A model generated the notes under the pieces. It did not search any database. It was given only the letters and a program-made list of their open reading frames with translations, and was not told the origin of the DNA. Positions 47,238 to 58,205 of a DNA stretch of 64,000 bases are shown here, piece after piece; position 1 is the stretch's first letter; each line of letters begins with the position of its first letter. The position numbers and the translations under genes were made by a program. Origin of the DNA: Platerodrilus igneus (taxonomy: Eukaryota; Arthropoda; Insecta; Coleoptera; Lycidae); contig JARFIW010001369.1 of NCBI GenBank assembly GCA_036346225.1, forward strand, positions 3,786,001-3,850,000. The letters run 5' to 3'.

Positions 47238-47850
47238 ATACAAAACTTTTAAAATGGACAATGACATGATAGAGAAAGTGAATCACTTCGTGTACCTTAG
47301 TAAAAAGTTTTTGAGTAATGGAAAACTGGATGGTGAAATAGAAAGAAGGGCAAATGCTGGAAGAAAAGTGTCTGGAAGTATGTGGGCAGTGAACAGGAAA
47401 AAAGGATTGAGTATAAATGCAAAGCTGACCATTTGCAACAGTGTGTTCGTGCCAACCATTCTGTATGGGAACATGCTAGTTATATAAATGCTGCAGGAAT
47501 GAGGTTCCTAAGAAGTGTGTGCGGAAAAACACAGAGACAAGGTGTCCAATGAATGGGCCAGAGCAACGTATGGGGTGCAAGTGACCCTCAAGGAGTTGAG
47601 CGAGCGAAGCACGCTTAGATGGTTTGGACATGTGGAAAAAATGAACGAGGATAGACTTATCAAACGCATATATACAAATACGATGACTGGTAGAGTTGCA
47701 AGAGACAGACCGCGTAAAAGATGGTTGGATGTAGTAGAGGAGGTTCTGAAAGAACGACAGGTGAAAAGTCTGAGGAACAAAATAGCATGTCAAAAGCAAC
47801 GTATGAATGTCGCAGACGCAAAGGAAGTGTGTAGGGACCGAGCGATGTGA
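47238..47850 (+). pseudogene. C-terminal reverse-transcriptase fragment of a LINE
   Basis: Frame 47238-47487 has VNHFVYLSKKFLSNGKLDGE, IERRANAGRKVSGSMWAVNR and LTICNSVFVPTILYG, the post-catalytic region of a LINE reverse transcriptase. Frame 47515-47850 has LSERSTLRWFGHVEKMNEDR, GRVARDRPRKRWLD and AKEVCRDRAM, the conserved C-terminus of the same protein class. One frameshift lies near 47485. It differs from the RTE-like element at 23085 and belongs to another LINE lineage. It sits between the transposase and the right terminal repeat of the Harbinger element, so it inserted into it. Confidence 0.8.
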
Positions 47851-48104
47851 AGAAATATTGTGAATGATGTTGGGAGTAAAATTAGTGTAGTAGTCTGGAG
47901 CTATACTCTACATATCGTTCCAGAAAGAAGTGTTAGGTTTCGTTACCCCGAAAGAGAATACCGTGATTGGTATATGTACAAAACACAAAACTCTTCACTG
48001 CACAGTAGTATAGTATATAAAATAAATGTGACTATGTTATCACCGCATGACTTCATTTCTTCCTACCACACGCTTGAAATACTCCTTGCCACATGTCAGT
48101 GGCG

Positions 48105-48147
48105 CATGCCACATGTTGTCCAGAAATTACCTCAGTGGAAACGTACC
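48105..48147 (-). repeat. Right terminal inverted repeat of the Harbinger element
   Basis: Inverted partner of 44678-44719, followed by TTAA. Confidence 0.85.
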
Positions 48148-48151
48148 TTAA

Positions 48152-49650
48152 GACGTTTAGATGTGAATTGCATAACTGCCACTACAGCACCCCAGGGTCA
48201 ATTTCTGCAATATACACTCTCGGAAGATACTCGCCTATGAAACCTTGCGTTTTCGTGCATAAAAGTAAAACTGTCACGAATATATTCAAAATAACGCACA
48301 GCACGTTCTTTCAATTTAGCGAGCGACTGTCAAACCTAACCTCTTCCGACCACAGAACTCCATAGTAATGAATACGAGGTCTGTTGATAATTCAACTCCA
48401 ACTGCACTAGAATCATGCACGAATCGCACAGTAATAAGTCTAATCTCAATGCAGTACTTTGCATATAACTCGCTTTGTCAGTGTTGTGCTATACTTTCTC
48501 TGTCGTTGCCATAGAGACACACTCAAGTCTTGTAACAAGAAAGAATGGTCCCCATTTGGCGAGTATTAAGTTTAGATAATACTTTGAAAACCTACATCAT
48601 ATTTTGACAAAGAGCTTATGCTAGTTTTGGACCTTTTTCGGCTCTACGGCGGGTCAAATTCCTTTTCCCCTCTTTTCATCTAATTTCTCAATGATCAATA
48701 ATTATTCCACGAACCCCATAGAGAAGTTATGGCACTTAATCTCCATTAATTCGACTAGCAATATTCTTGACTTTAAAACGATAATTATATGCCTACCTTT
48801 GGACCCTATTGCCTACGTGTGAAGATAAAATGCTATCGCTAAGAAGTCAAAACAAACGTTACCAAAAAGAATTAATTCATGCACAATTCATAACCAAAAA
48901 CAACTTCATCGTTCTCTAATGCTAACGTAACAGCAAAGTATTCTACCTTGCGCATTTGGAACACTGAATCAACCTGCCATACATTTCGAATATAATTAAT
49001 GAAAATATAAACAGTGAATGTCAAGAACCTCATCACAGGATGGAAATATAAACAGCTAATGTCAAGAAACCCATTACAGAGAGACCATGATTTCGACCAT
49101 TTAATTTTCTATATTTCTTTGGTTATCTGATTCTCGTGTTTTGCCGTAATAATTTGCACTATTTATTAACTTGACTTGCATTAGTGGACGAGCCTTTTGA
49201 TTTCGGAAGATAGATTGATGAACATATACGAAAATTTTCCTCTTTTTCGAACAACTGTTTTAAGTTTATACTTTTTTTGGAGCTGATGTGATTTCCGTTG
49301 GCAATACCAAGAAACAGCTTAGTAAATTTAAAGAAATCCGTTTAGGAATAACACAAAGCGAAGCACGTGATTAGTCGTTAAAATCAATATTTACATCTTG
49401 TAAAGTATTTGAACAATGTTGTGTGCATAAATTAAATTTTATTTCATCGCCGAATTGTATGACTGGGTTTTGTCCTGAATGTTTTTCTTTTTTCCTAACC
49501 TAAGTTTTCTTCGGGAGACTTGCAAAACTTCAGCTGTTAAAAACGTGAAGATATTGTGACTCCACTTCCCAACAGATCATTTTTGATTCCTAACCATCAC
49601 CAAGACTTCATAACTGTCAGCTGTTGCCAACAATCGACGTTGAAGAAAAC
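48152..49650. other. Unassigned stretch
   Basis: No supported gene. 'atataaacag' plus 'aatgtcaagaa' is locally repeated at about 49007 and 49047. Confidence 0.4.
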
Positions 49651-49659
49651 GCGAACAAT

Positions 49660-50283
49660 ATATAAAATTAACCATTATCTGCTACAACTTTTTTTGTCGA
49701 ATTTGTAAGCCGTCGTCTTTTAGGAAGATTATTTCTCGACATTTCAAAGGCGCGAGTGGTCGGCATCTTCAGAAGGTTTGTGCTACTGATGACGTGATGA
49801 ACACTGACTAGACTTGCTGCGTAAAACCGGTTACTGGAAAGGCTGTCTTCTAATTGGTTGAAGAAACGTGTCTCTTCGTCGGTGGTTATAGTTTGTACAT
49901 AGTCCATTGCTTTTTTTCTTCTATTCTATTGAAGTTGTTTCTATACTTGCGTATTTCCATGGATTCTCTATACAATCTGGCGTAGTATGAGGATGTTGTA
50001 ACCAATACCTGGGTATCCTCAAACTTGATTATATGGTCATGGCTGTTATACGTGAGCTCGGCTGCTGCAAATTTTTTGGTGTGTCCTAATCGGCAATTGG
50101 TTTTGTGTTCGTTAATCCTGGTGCTTACAGAACATTTTGTGGGTTCAATGTATACTCTCCCATATGTGCACGGGATGAGATATATTCTCGATGTTATTAA
50201 TGGAACCCTTGTGTCGTTAGCAAATCTCAAAGACTCACAGATTTTGTGTTGTCGGTTTGTATATGATCGAACTTCTTTAACGC
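49660..50283 (-). pseudogene. Penelope-like element, GIY-YIG endonuclease part and 3' UTR
   Basis: The minus frame ending at 49886 carries SRIYLIPCTYGRVYI, STRINEHKTNCRLGHTKKFA, AAELTYNSHDHIIKFEDTQV and RNNFNR. This is the C-terminal GIY-YIG endonuclease of Penelope-like retroelements, which makes the nick for reverse transcription. Visible core residues: Tyr of RIY, Tyr of VYI (the following Gly is Glu here), Arg of TRINEH, Glu of AAEL and Asn of NFN. Sequence 49660-49885 is probably 3' UTR. Toward its N-terminal side the gene is interrupted at 50283 by the LTR of a gypsy element and resumes at 60307. The reverse transcriptase domain is absent. Confidence 0.85.
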
Positions 50284-50832
50284 TGTAACGGTAATTAAGA
50301 AGAATATAGTTCACTCTGAAAATTACGTTTATTGAGTTTTTACTAAAGCGGCATCATATCTGTATAACGATAAAAAATGATGATTAATAAATATCCTTTT
50401 GCAATCATATCTGTCTAGCGATAAGAACAGTGATTCATATTGTAATACAATACGGTTGTTCTAAAAAGTTTTATGGCTAACATTCTAGATTTCTTTGTAT
50501 CTCTTGAACAAAGGTTTACTGTATGTAAGGGCAAACCCCGATGCGATAAAGCATTATTAATTTGAACTCGGTCCTAATAAACGTTTAATGTACATAAATT
50601 AATGTAAATATAAATTCGTTTACGGGATATAAATGTGTTAGAAAAATAAATTACAAGCAAGACTAGTACCTCAAGCGTTTAATTCGTCGTATACAAAAGA
50701 TTAAATTAATCTCTACAAATACCTATTGTTAAGGTAAATAAGATTCTGTAAATACTTGTGAATATGAAGAATAATTATTAGACATATTTATCGGAAATAA
50801 AGGCAAAATGACAATTTGAAGAATTCGTTACA
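50284..50832 (+). repeat. 5' LTR of the gypsy element
   Basis: A 549-bp terminal repeat whose first part matches 55966-56157 ('ttttactaaagcggcatcat', 'caatcatatctgtctagcga') and second part matches 59959-60306 ('gtttaattcgtcgtat', 'gaataattattaga', 'gaattcgttaca'). No convincing tRNA primer-binding site follows it. Confidence 0.9.
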
Positions 50833-51478
50833 CTGAGTCAAGTGTGTGCGATTCTACTGAAAAGGATATTAAACGATTTTCTTTTTGAATGTCTATCAAT
50901 CGTAGTCCACAATAAAAAGTGGGCAGCGATATTCTAGCCTTTTTGAAGGATTTAAAGTCAGACATGAAGGAAAACTCTGCCAGCTTAGCGAAAAAACTGA
51001 ACCAGACACAAATTTTACAGAGAAATTACAGGAAACCGTTGCAAAAGCGCACAAAAAAGCTAGATCAGAAAGCAAAAGCGGCTGAGCAAAAATTAATGCA
51101 AAATTACAGCCAATTACAAGCGAGGTTTTCTACGAACAATCAAAAACTAAGACAGAAATCCTGTAGTCGATTGTTAAAGAATATGCGTAAAACGGAAATA
51201 AATTCTCAGAATGGAAAAAAAGCCGTCAGAAATTTCGCTAAAATAGGAAGAAACACTAGTAGAAAATTGGCGAAAATGGAAGAAGTGCTGAAATTGGTAG
51301 AAGGAATTAAATCGCTTGCAACTCCGGTAATTTAACAGCATACCCCACAGATTAAGAATGCCCAGAAAACAAACCGCCGTCATCAAAGTTCACAGTCAAA
51401 TCATCTACCTTTAATAAAAAGAAATCGCCTTGGACGATATGTTTTTTCGAACAATTTGAGGCTGCCACGACAGCTAGT

Positions 51479-51493
51479 GGTTGGAATGACTGT
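51479..51493 (+). repeat. SINE target-site duplication, left copy
   Basis: 'ggttggaatgactgt', matching 51794-51808 with one mismatch. Confidence 0.92.
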
Positions 51494-51793
51494 AGCGTCG
51501 CCGTGGATTAATGTAGTAAGCGTAAGACTACGGATCCCAAGGTCCTGAGTTCGAATCCCGACACGGCCGAATGCTTGAAAAATGGCAGGTGAGCATTTTT
51601 CACAAAAATTACGCCCTCGTTCGGATGAGAAGTTAAATGGAGGTCCCGTCTGAGTGTTGTCACGCACGTTAAAGATCCTTACATTGCCTGGAACGGCAAG
51701 GTTTCGGCAAAATTCTAAACTTCCAGGCAACAAAAAACTCGTCTCCTGGCCAATGTAGTACCTTCGGGTGGAGCATTGGAAATGTAAATGGGC
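51494..51793 (+). mobile_element. tRNA-derived SINE, copy 3, inserted in gag
   Basis: A 300-bp member of the same SINE family, with B box 'gagttcgaatcc' (51547), core 'cacgcacgttaaagatcctt' and tail 'ctggccaatgtagtacct'. The 15-bp target duplication has one difference between copies. It landed inside the gypsy gag, so it is younger than that insertion. Confidence 0.95.
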
Positions 51794-51808
51794 GGTTGGA
51801 ATAACTGT
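51794..51808 (+). repeat. SINE target-site duplication, right copy
   Basis: 'ggttggaataactgt', one mismatch to 51479-51493. Confidence 0.92.
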
Positions 51809-52369
51809 GACGGCATGAAACTTTGAGTATACTACAAAATATACCGAACTATGATCAAAGAAACAACTGGGTCTTAACATCAAGACTAGAAATTATGTAC
51901 GGCGATTCTCACCTGCAACAAGTGTACCACCTTCAAGTAAAGAATAAGGAATGAAGAAGTTCAGTAAGCATTACGACTGGCCCGGCCTACGACCCTTGAA
52001 AACGCGCTAGCTCATACTTTGAACTCTGAAGTGGCAAAGCAGACATTGCATAGTAGCAGAGCCAAAGTTGGATGCTCTATAGAACAACTGGAACAAGAGA
52101 GCACAGAGGTAATAATTCGACGACTTCTTCGTAGCCAGTGACGAAAAGAAAAAAGGGGACCGCTGTAATTGTAGAGAATCGGTTCATCAAGCGGCAGTGT
52201 AAGCAATGCAAAAGAGAACAAGATAACTTGGAAAACTAGAGGAGGCCAAAGATCGGGGGGGTTGGTGGTGCCAAAACTGCCTGTACAAATTTTGCATCAG
52301 AAAATATTCCCATCCCGCGAAGTAGATGCAAGAACAGTATTTACGTATATGGACTGTAAATCGGTAACA

Positions 52370-52610
52370 CTAACAAGTTTTAGTTGATACCGGTACCACT
52401 AAAACAATTGCAAATCCTACTATAGTGCGCAACAATGAAAAAATAACGCCTGTGACGGCGTCTTCGGACAGTGGTCAGCGAAGACATCAGGACGCACAAG
52501 TTTCAAACGTTAAAATCGGGATTGGTAGCAAAATATTCAACCAGCAAGCGGACATCAACGCAGAAGCTATCTTGGGAAAGCATATCTTGAAAGCGTACGA
52601 TTTTCGTTAA
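52370..52610 (+). pseudogene. gypsy aspartic protease
   Basis: LVDTGTTKTIANPT begins near 52380, with the catalytic DTG codons at 52386-52394 (Ser/Ala at the next position replaced by Thr). About 55 residues on come INAEAILGKHILKAYDF, matching the second conserved strand (ILGxDFL) of retroviral-type proteases. It processes the polyprotein in active elements. The frame opens at 52383 and stops at 52608, where the family would continue into reverse transcriptase. Degraded but unmistakable. Confidence 0.82.
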
Positions 52611-53039
52611 GAAAGAGAAGGACCAGATAGTATGGAATGAAGGGATATGTTTTACGAGGTGGGACTCCAGGAGGTCCTTGTGCGTGCTATCGAACCGATG
52701 TGTGATGAATATCTTGGTAACGTCATACTAGTGAGGAATGTGTCGACAAAAGTGTTGTACATGTGCCTGTTGGAATCTTCAACGCCAATAACTATGATGT
52801 CGCTTTGAAAAAAGTCACAGGGGGGTGGTGCTCCCCTGTTGTTCACGTGGCGGGGAGTACCAGTATCGTTAAGGAGACGCCTACCAGTGAGTGCTCTACG
52901 AAGTTATTGGACTAGTTAATATAACATTGTTAGAATCTCGAACAACAACAGCTGGCTGAACTTAAAAACCAGATTCGACTATAGTTAGATGTTTGCGACT
53001 GACAGCAGTCAGTTGTAATAAACTGCGGTAGTAAAGCAC

Positions 53040-53780
53040 AAAATCGTTACCGGAAAAGCCATGCTAATAAACCACAACCGAGAAAATTACCATTACCAAG
53101 TGTGAAGAGGCCGAAAGAATGGTTGGAGAAATGGAGAAGCATGGTGTGGTCAAACTCTCCAACAGCCCTTGGGTATCGCCTGTTGTGATTGTGAAGAAGG
53201 ACGGGTCGACAAGATTCCGTGTTTGACTATCACCGGCTGAATAACTCAATGGAAAAGACCAGTTACCCAGTGCAAAAAATTGACGATACCCTAGATACAT
53301 TCTCAGGATCACGGTGGTTCTCGACTTTAGACTTGAAAAGTGGGTACTGGCAAGGAGATATGAATATCAAAGATGGAGAAAAACTGCTTTAACTACGCAC
53401 TTGCTTATGGCAATGTACAGTGACACCATTTGAACTTTGCAACGCCCCTGCCACTTTTGAGTGACTAATGGATAACATCTACCGGGTCTTTCATGGAAAG
53501 CACGATTCGTGCATTTGGATGACGTATTCGTTATTGGACACATTTATGTAACACCTGCCCAATTTGGTGAAGGTGTTTCAAAGAGAGAAAAGCCAATCTG
53601 AAGTTGATCCCAAAAAAATGCCAGATATTCTGGAAGAGGTAAAATATTTGAAGCATGTAGTCTTGCGAAATGGAGTTAGGCCAGACCCAGAAAAAGTTGG
53701 TGCAATGCAAGAGTGGTCGACGGCAAAAACAAAAACACCAACTAAGCAGCTTTCTGTGATTATGCACATATTATAAAAGA
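53040..53780 (+). pseudogene. gypsy reverse transcriptase
   Basis: In three frames: a SNSP(T)WVSPVVIVKKDGSTRF block (about 53155-53220), DYHRLNNSMEKTSYPVQKID then TLDTFSGSRWFSTLDLKSGY (53225-53345, first catalytic Asp in LDL), FELCNAPATFE (about 53430-53460) and VHLDDVFVIG (53509-53538), where the YxDD box reads HLDD. EEVKYLKHVVLRNGVRPDPE (53630-53690) is the connection region. Copies the element RNA. At least four frameshifts or stops. The sequence is of the 412/mdg-like gypsy kind by motif memory. Confidence 0.88.
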
Positions 53781-53849
53781 TTTGTTTGTGAATTTGCGAA
53801 ACTTGTCAAATTCTTGACTAAATTAACAGAAGAAGGGCGTGATTGTCTA

Positions 53850-54200
53850 CGGGACGAAAGTTATCAAAATGCGTTGCAGCAGTTAAGACATTTATTGGCG
53901 GTAGTTCGGATCTTAAGTCACCCTCTCGAAACGGAAAATAAACGACTATGTTACAAGGAAATAACTGTTGGGTGTGGTGCAATCGGTAGACAACCTTTGT
54001 AAGTATCTCTATGGTTAAAAGTTTCACTCGAAAAGATCACGCAGCGCTGAAGTGACTACTGCAGTTCAAGAGTCCAGAGAGACATGTCGCGAGATGGATA
54101 AAAAGACTACAAGAGTACGATTTCGAAACTGAATGTCGAGCGGGTTCAAGTCACCGCAACGCAGATGCGTTGTCGAAAGGCCTTGTCTTGAAGATTGTAT
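53850..54200 (+). pseudogene. gypsy RNase H domain
   Basis: KDHAALK, stop, LLQFKSPERHVARWIKRLQE, YDFETECRAG and SHRNADALSK (about 54030-54180) are the C-terminal RNase H signature of gypsy elements, including the Asp of NADALS. An upstream segment DCLRDESYQNALQQLRHLLA (53840-53900) contains part of the preceding region. Degrades RNA in RNA:DNA hybrids. Confidence 0.82.
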
Positions 54201-54479
54201 CTGTTTTTCACGGCTGGAGATGAAATGTGATCTGCTTTATCGGACAGCCATGATTAGCGACGATTGGCAGCCACAGCAGCCGAGGACCGAACAAGAGAAT
54301 GACATACAACGAGGCGTCACTATGGAGTAAAAACCAGAGGAGAGCGACCGTCGTGGCAGAATGTTACCTCGCTAAATAGCACGATGAAGCCTTATTGGGC
54401 ACAGTGAGATTCCATGAAGTTAGAGGACGGGATCTTGGTGCGATCCCTAGACGAGGGAGATGTATCTGCGGGTATGCTT

Positions 54480-55446
54480 TAGGTGGTGTTTCCCAAGAGC
54501 CGGATGTCCAAAGTATTAAAACATATACATAATGGGACACAGCAAGGGCACTTTGACGTTAAGCATATCCTGAAGAAGATCCGTAAAAGATTTTACTGGA
54601 TAGGCCGCAAAGAAAACGTCACGAAATGGCGCATCAAACCGACTCTAATACATCTTGCTGGCTATGGACTTTACAAAATGGACTGAGGTCCCCAACCAGG
54701 AAGCCTCAACCATCGCTGATGCATTAATCAAAGAGCTTTTCCATCGTTTTGGAATACCTTTTGAGCTGCATGCTGACCAGATCAGAAATTTTGAAACGGG
54801 GCTATTTCAAGAAGATTACAAGTTGCTGGGACTGAAAAAATCGAGAACGACACCGTTACATTCTCAATTATCTTTGAACAGCAAAAGCACTGGACCAATA
54901 CATTCACTTTTTTTGTTGGCCTACCGATCTGAAGTTCACGAGAGTAGTGGACAGCTTCTGCAAGTGCTATGGTGAGACACGACATACGCTTATCATGAGT
55001 TCTTAAAGTCGGTAAAAAGCCTGGGGAAGAGGTTGTAAGTGAAAGTTATGTTGAAAGACACAAGCGGAAAATGCATGACATTCATGAAGACGTATGAAAA
55101 AATATTGATATTGCGAGCGACCGGATGAAGAACAAGTATGACATCAAGGCACAAGAATCTGGATTTTAAGCGAAAGACGGCGTATAGTTGTATAATTCCA
55201 GACGGAGATGTAAACTGTCGCCAAAGTTACAAAGAAACTGGGAAGATCCTAACGAAGTACTAAAACGAATCAATGATAGTATATAGAATTCGAAAGCCCC
55301 CAAAAGACAGAACAATAGAAGTACGCATTAATAGACTGGCATTTTACGACAGTGACAACTTCGACGACAATGCCGGAGGACATGATAAAGTGAGGCAAGT
55401 AGGGAGCCAGAAACACGAACCAAGGCCTACAAATTATTCTGAATAA
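54480..55446 (+). pseudogene. gypsy integrase, with internal deletion
   Basis: The zinc-binding region KHIHNGTQQGHFDVKHILKK and RFYWIG is at 54520-54605; the HHCC cysteines are lost in a deletion before 54650. The core has MDFTKWTEVPNQEA (first Asp), FGIPFELHADQIRNFETGLF (second Asp) and RTTPLHSQ. A deletion then removes the segment with the third catalytic residue (Glu of the VERFN block), and LFLLAYRSEVHESSGQ follows. After another shift come SYVERHKRKMHDIHEDV, KLQRNWEDPNEVLKRINDSI and IEVRINRLAFYDS, the chromatin-side C-terminus. The frame ends at TAA 55444-55446. Confidence 0.88.
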
Positions 55447-55935
55447 TCCATTTCTGTGTACAGTGGTACCCGCAAGGCGAGGCTTGAGATTAACGAAGAG
55501 GCCAACAGGAGTCCATTTAATGTTCCTTCGAAATACTTTCTTACACATTGCGCAGTGGCGGATCTCAACATGACTCGAGGGATTACTAGGATGTTCAAAA
55601 GGAAATTTGGTGGTCTAGACCGCTTCGCCAACAACAACTGCAGGCCAGCAAAACCATCTACCTTAGTGATAGATGTCGTCGCATTTATTACCTGATGATA
55701 AAGCAATTGTCCTCTGGTAAACCCATTTACCGAGACTTGTGGAGGGCATTAGTGGCTCTCAAAAACCAAATGAAAGAATTTGAGGACAAAAAGTTCGCTA
55801 TACCTAAGATTGGTTGTAGGTTCAATGCGGCTTTAATCCAGATGGGACGGCGCCTGCTATTAAGCGTGTCGATTAAGACTTCCATCAATATGGAAAATAT
55901 AAGAATAGCTTCGGTTGTTCTTATCGTCACAGAGA
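55447..55935 (+). pseudogene. Macro-domain segment (OARD1-like ADP-ribose hydrolase) inside the gypsy element
   Basis: Directly after the integrase TAA and in the same frame. Part 1 (to 55695) has LEINEEANRSPFNV, SKYFLTHCAVADLNMTRGIT and FKRKFGGLDRFANNN, the N-terminal ADP-ribose-binding half of a macro domain. A frameshift near 55680 leads to part 2, RRIYYLMIKQLSSGKPIYRD, LWRALVALKNQMKEF, KKFAIPKIGCRFNAALIQ and a final strand IRIASVVLIV. Order and spacing match OARD1/C6orf130-type macro domains, which remove ADP-ribose from acidic residues. The active-site Lys region (IKQ) is kept, but the Asp expected after IGCGL is Asn here, so this copy is probably inactive. Part 1 has no early ATG, which suggests it was originally the C-terminus of Pol or was reached by stop readthrough. 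Not recognised as an envelope gene. Confidence 0.78.
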
Positions 55936-55949
55936 CAGCCAGCTTCCGA

Positions 55950-55975
55950 CTAGCAAGATGCGTGGGGGGGGGCGT
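55950..55975 (+). promoter_or_regulatory. Polypurine tract beside the 3' LTR
   Basis: 'gcgtgggggggggcg' directly precedes 'taattaagaag', the first LTR block shared with 50292. It probably primed plus-strand DNA synthesis. The G run appears to have overwritten the first LTR bases. Confidence 0.55.
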
Positions 55976-56151
55976 AATTAAGAAGTATATAGAGCATTCA
56001 GATTTTTACTAAAGCGGCATCATATTTGTTTAGTGATAAGAAAGGATGATTCGTAAGAATCGTATAACAATCATATCTGTCTAGCGATAAGAATTGGGAT
56101 TAATATTGTAATGCAATAGTGTTCTAGAAAGTTTCATGGCTAACATTCTAT

Positions 56152-56157
<6 letters not shown>
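55966..56157 (+). repeat. 3' LTR of the gypsy element, first part
   Basis: Aligns with 50284-50485 of the 5' LTR up to 'tggctaacattcta', then is broken by an (AT)n-bounded insertion. Confidence 0.88.
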
Positions 56158-56202
<45 letters not shown>

Positions 56203-57100
56203 ATGATATCGCCGCACTTCGTTTAACGCTCAGTTGCCTGCTGTTCGTCACCGCTCTGTGTTCCTAAATGATCTAGAATAAATTTTAAATTTCACACAAT
56301 TAGATTTATGCCTCGACTAGCTCAGTTCAACCCCACGCAAAGTGCACGACGATACGGTAACAAAGAAATTTTACCCCCCTTTTTCTCTAACACTTCATAC
56401 CTAAATAAGATAAACTAAATAACCAAAAATCTGTATAATAAACCAAGAAATATGTACAATTTGCACATCTACAATCTTCGTAATATTAGTTGCTATTTAA
56501 AACCCCTGAATCAAAGTAAAAATATAAATCTGTTCATCACCAAATTATAACCCTATTAAAAATATATAAAGCCAACAAAAATACCTCTGAATTATATTGG
56601 AGGCCTCGTTGAACGTTCAATGACCCTTCTTTCTCTTAACGTAGTTTCTACGTATCAATCAAAATTTTTGAAGACCCTTCACATAAATATCTAAGTGCAT
56701 GCAAGTTTTAAATGTTCAAAAAAAAATAAGTCTTATGCTATTAATTAACTATGATCGCTAACCTGGTATTTTTATATGTTGATTTCCTGGTTCGATTGTG
56801 TAGCTCTGCGTACACCCCAATCCTTTGACCTGCCGCTACGTGCTGTTAATCAGTGACCTTGGGTTGCTTTCAGCTTAACGTCCTAATTCAGAGTTTTCCC
56901 CTTTATGATACTTGTTACTTGTGGTATTGGATTTTACGTCAGATTTCTTATTGAATTTGTTTAGTAAATTGTTTATTGAATCGCGTAGTAAATCTCTCAG
57001 TAGATTTCTTAGATTCCTTAGAGCTCTAACTTAATAAATGTTAAAGATAATGTTTACGTTAATTAAAATTTGAACTTACGTCTTATGTCAACGGCGAATT

Positions 57101-57185
57101 TCTATTATATTCTATTTTATATCTATTTTATATCTATTTTATATCTATTTTATATCTATTCTATATCTATTCTATATTATATTTC
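57101..57185. repeat. Minisatellite, 'tatctatttta' type units
   Basis: Tandem 11-12-base units ('tctattttata') that are absent from the corresponding part of B1 near 15610, so they expanded in this copy. Confidence 0.85.
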
Positions 57186-57322
57186 TATTATATTTGAACG
57201 TGCATTTGTATTTGATATTTTTAATTATTGACTTTCACTTATAAATCGTGGTTTAATTTCACACTTGAACTTTGCGTAGTATTTTTGATCAAACTAGTAC
57301 AGTTCGTACTTAAGTTGTTGAT

Positions 57323-57358
57323 AGACTGACCATTAACCACTTGGTGCAATATATACAG
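57323..57358 (-). promoter_or_regulatory. Predicted core promoter of the left arm
   Basis: Minus strand: TGTATATATT starting at 57357 and TCAGTCT starting at 57329, 26-28 bases apart. Equivalent to 15747-15781. Confidence 0.6.
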
Positions 57359-58144
57359 GCAAGCCCTTCCACGTGCTGCCATTGGCCTGATCGCGCATTA
57401 TCTTTGTTGAGGCGTTGTACTTGTCTTATCATGTAAGCCTTAGGATTTTACACGGAGTTACCTATCCTATATTTTGTTGAAATGTTCCCAAATCACGTAG
57501 GCATCAAAGCTTTACATTATAGAGTTCGTTGGCTATGGTACTTTGTACCATTCAATATCATTTTTTCGTATTTTGTATAGGAAATTATTACCTATTTATT
57601 ACATTTAACCTTGCACGTATGCCAAAACGAATGGTTACATATTTTGTTTTCCTCATATGCTGGATTTTATTCGAATTTGTCGAGTTTACTTTTAATATAT
57701 CATGCAGGCAAATTTTATAATGGGATTCTTTAACAGATGACGTAAATTAGACACGGTTATTGACTTCTTACGTTCTGAAATATGCTTGTTTTGCAAGACT
57801 TGTTTGTAATGAGCACACATGATTGTTTTCTTACATTAATGCGAGTATATAAAAATTCGTTACATGTTTGTTTGACTTTAAATACTCCTAATTTGTATTT
57901 ATTTAAAGTTTCTGAATGTATTCTTGTTTCTAAAATGAATCGGATTGCTTCTAGAGTTATTTATTCTACTAAATGTGGTTAAATTATTAAAGAATGAGCT
58001 TTCTTTCATTGACTATAGTTAGTTGTTGGTTTTATACAGTGTGTTTGATATTTGCTTTTTGCATAATTAACGAATTGTGTACTTTTTATTATTCAAATGT
58101 TTAGTTTCCTTGATTTTAGTGTTGTTTACATGTGACCCTATATA

Positions 58145-58205
58145 CCCCTAAATAACCCTATTATCATAGCAATATATATTGCTGTGATAAGGGGTTGTTT
58201 AGGGG
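58145..58205. repeat. Central palindrome of the inverted-repeat insertion
   Basis: 'cccctaaataaccctattat' on the left and its near reverse complement 'aaggggttgtttagggg' on the right, meeting at 'tagcaatatatattgctg'. About 30-base arms with a few mismatches. Confidence 0.92.

Larger units (their letters stand above)
44678..48147 (+). mobile_element. PIF/Harbinger transposon, nested and decayed
   Basis: The terminal inverted repeats are about 42 bp (44678-44719 and 48105-48147). The left end starts 'ggtacgtttcaactgaggca' and the right end, reverse complemented, starts 'ggtacgtttccactgaggta'. TTAA lies at 44673-44676 and again at 48148-48151, fitting the T(T/A)A-type target preference of this superfamily. 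Inside are a two-exon transposase gene, an antisense BESS-like gene in the intron, a SINE (45765-46063) and a LINE C-terminal fragment (about 47238-47850). The element was therefore hit at least twice after it landed. Confidence 0.85.
50919..52260 (+). pseudogene. gypsy gag relic, interrupted by a SINE
   Basis: Gag would form the virus-like particle. The frame 50919-51335 is a long basic coiled coil (LKDLKSDMKENSASLAKKLN and similar Lys/Gln/Glu-rich segments). After the SINE (51494-51793) come TLENALAHTLNSEVAKQTLH (about 51995-52055), a capsid C-terminal motif, and KENKITWKTRG (about 52208), which in relatives follows the zinc knuckle. The knuckle cysteines are not readable here. Several frameshifts are present. 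Confidence 0.7.
56201..58170 (-). mobile_element. LTR-like unit B2 (left arm)
   Basis: Matches B1 (14759-16561) end to end in the same orientation. Includes the minisatellite at 57101-57185 and a predicted minus-strand promoter at 57323-57358. Confidence 0.8.

Noticed and set aside
55447..56012. Envelope gene of an errantivirus-like gypsy element
   Set aside because: No signal peptide, furin-like site or membrane segment. The sequence instead shows macro-domain motifs in order.
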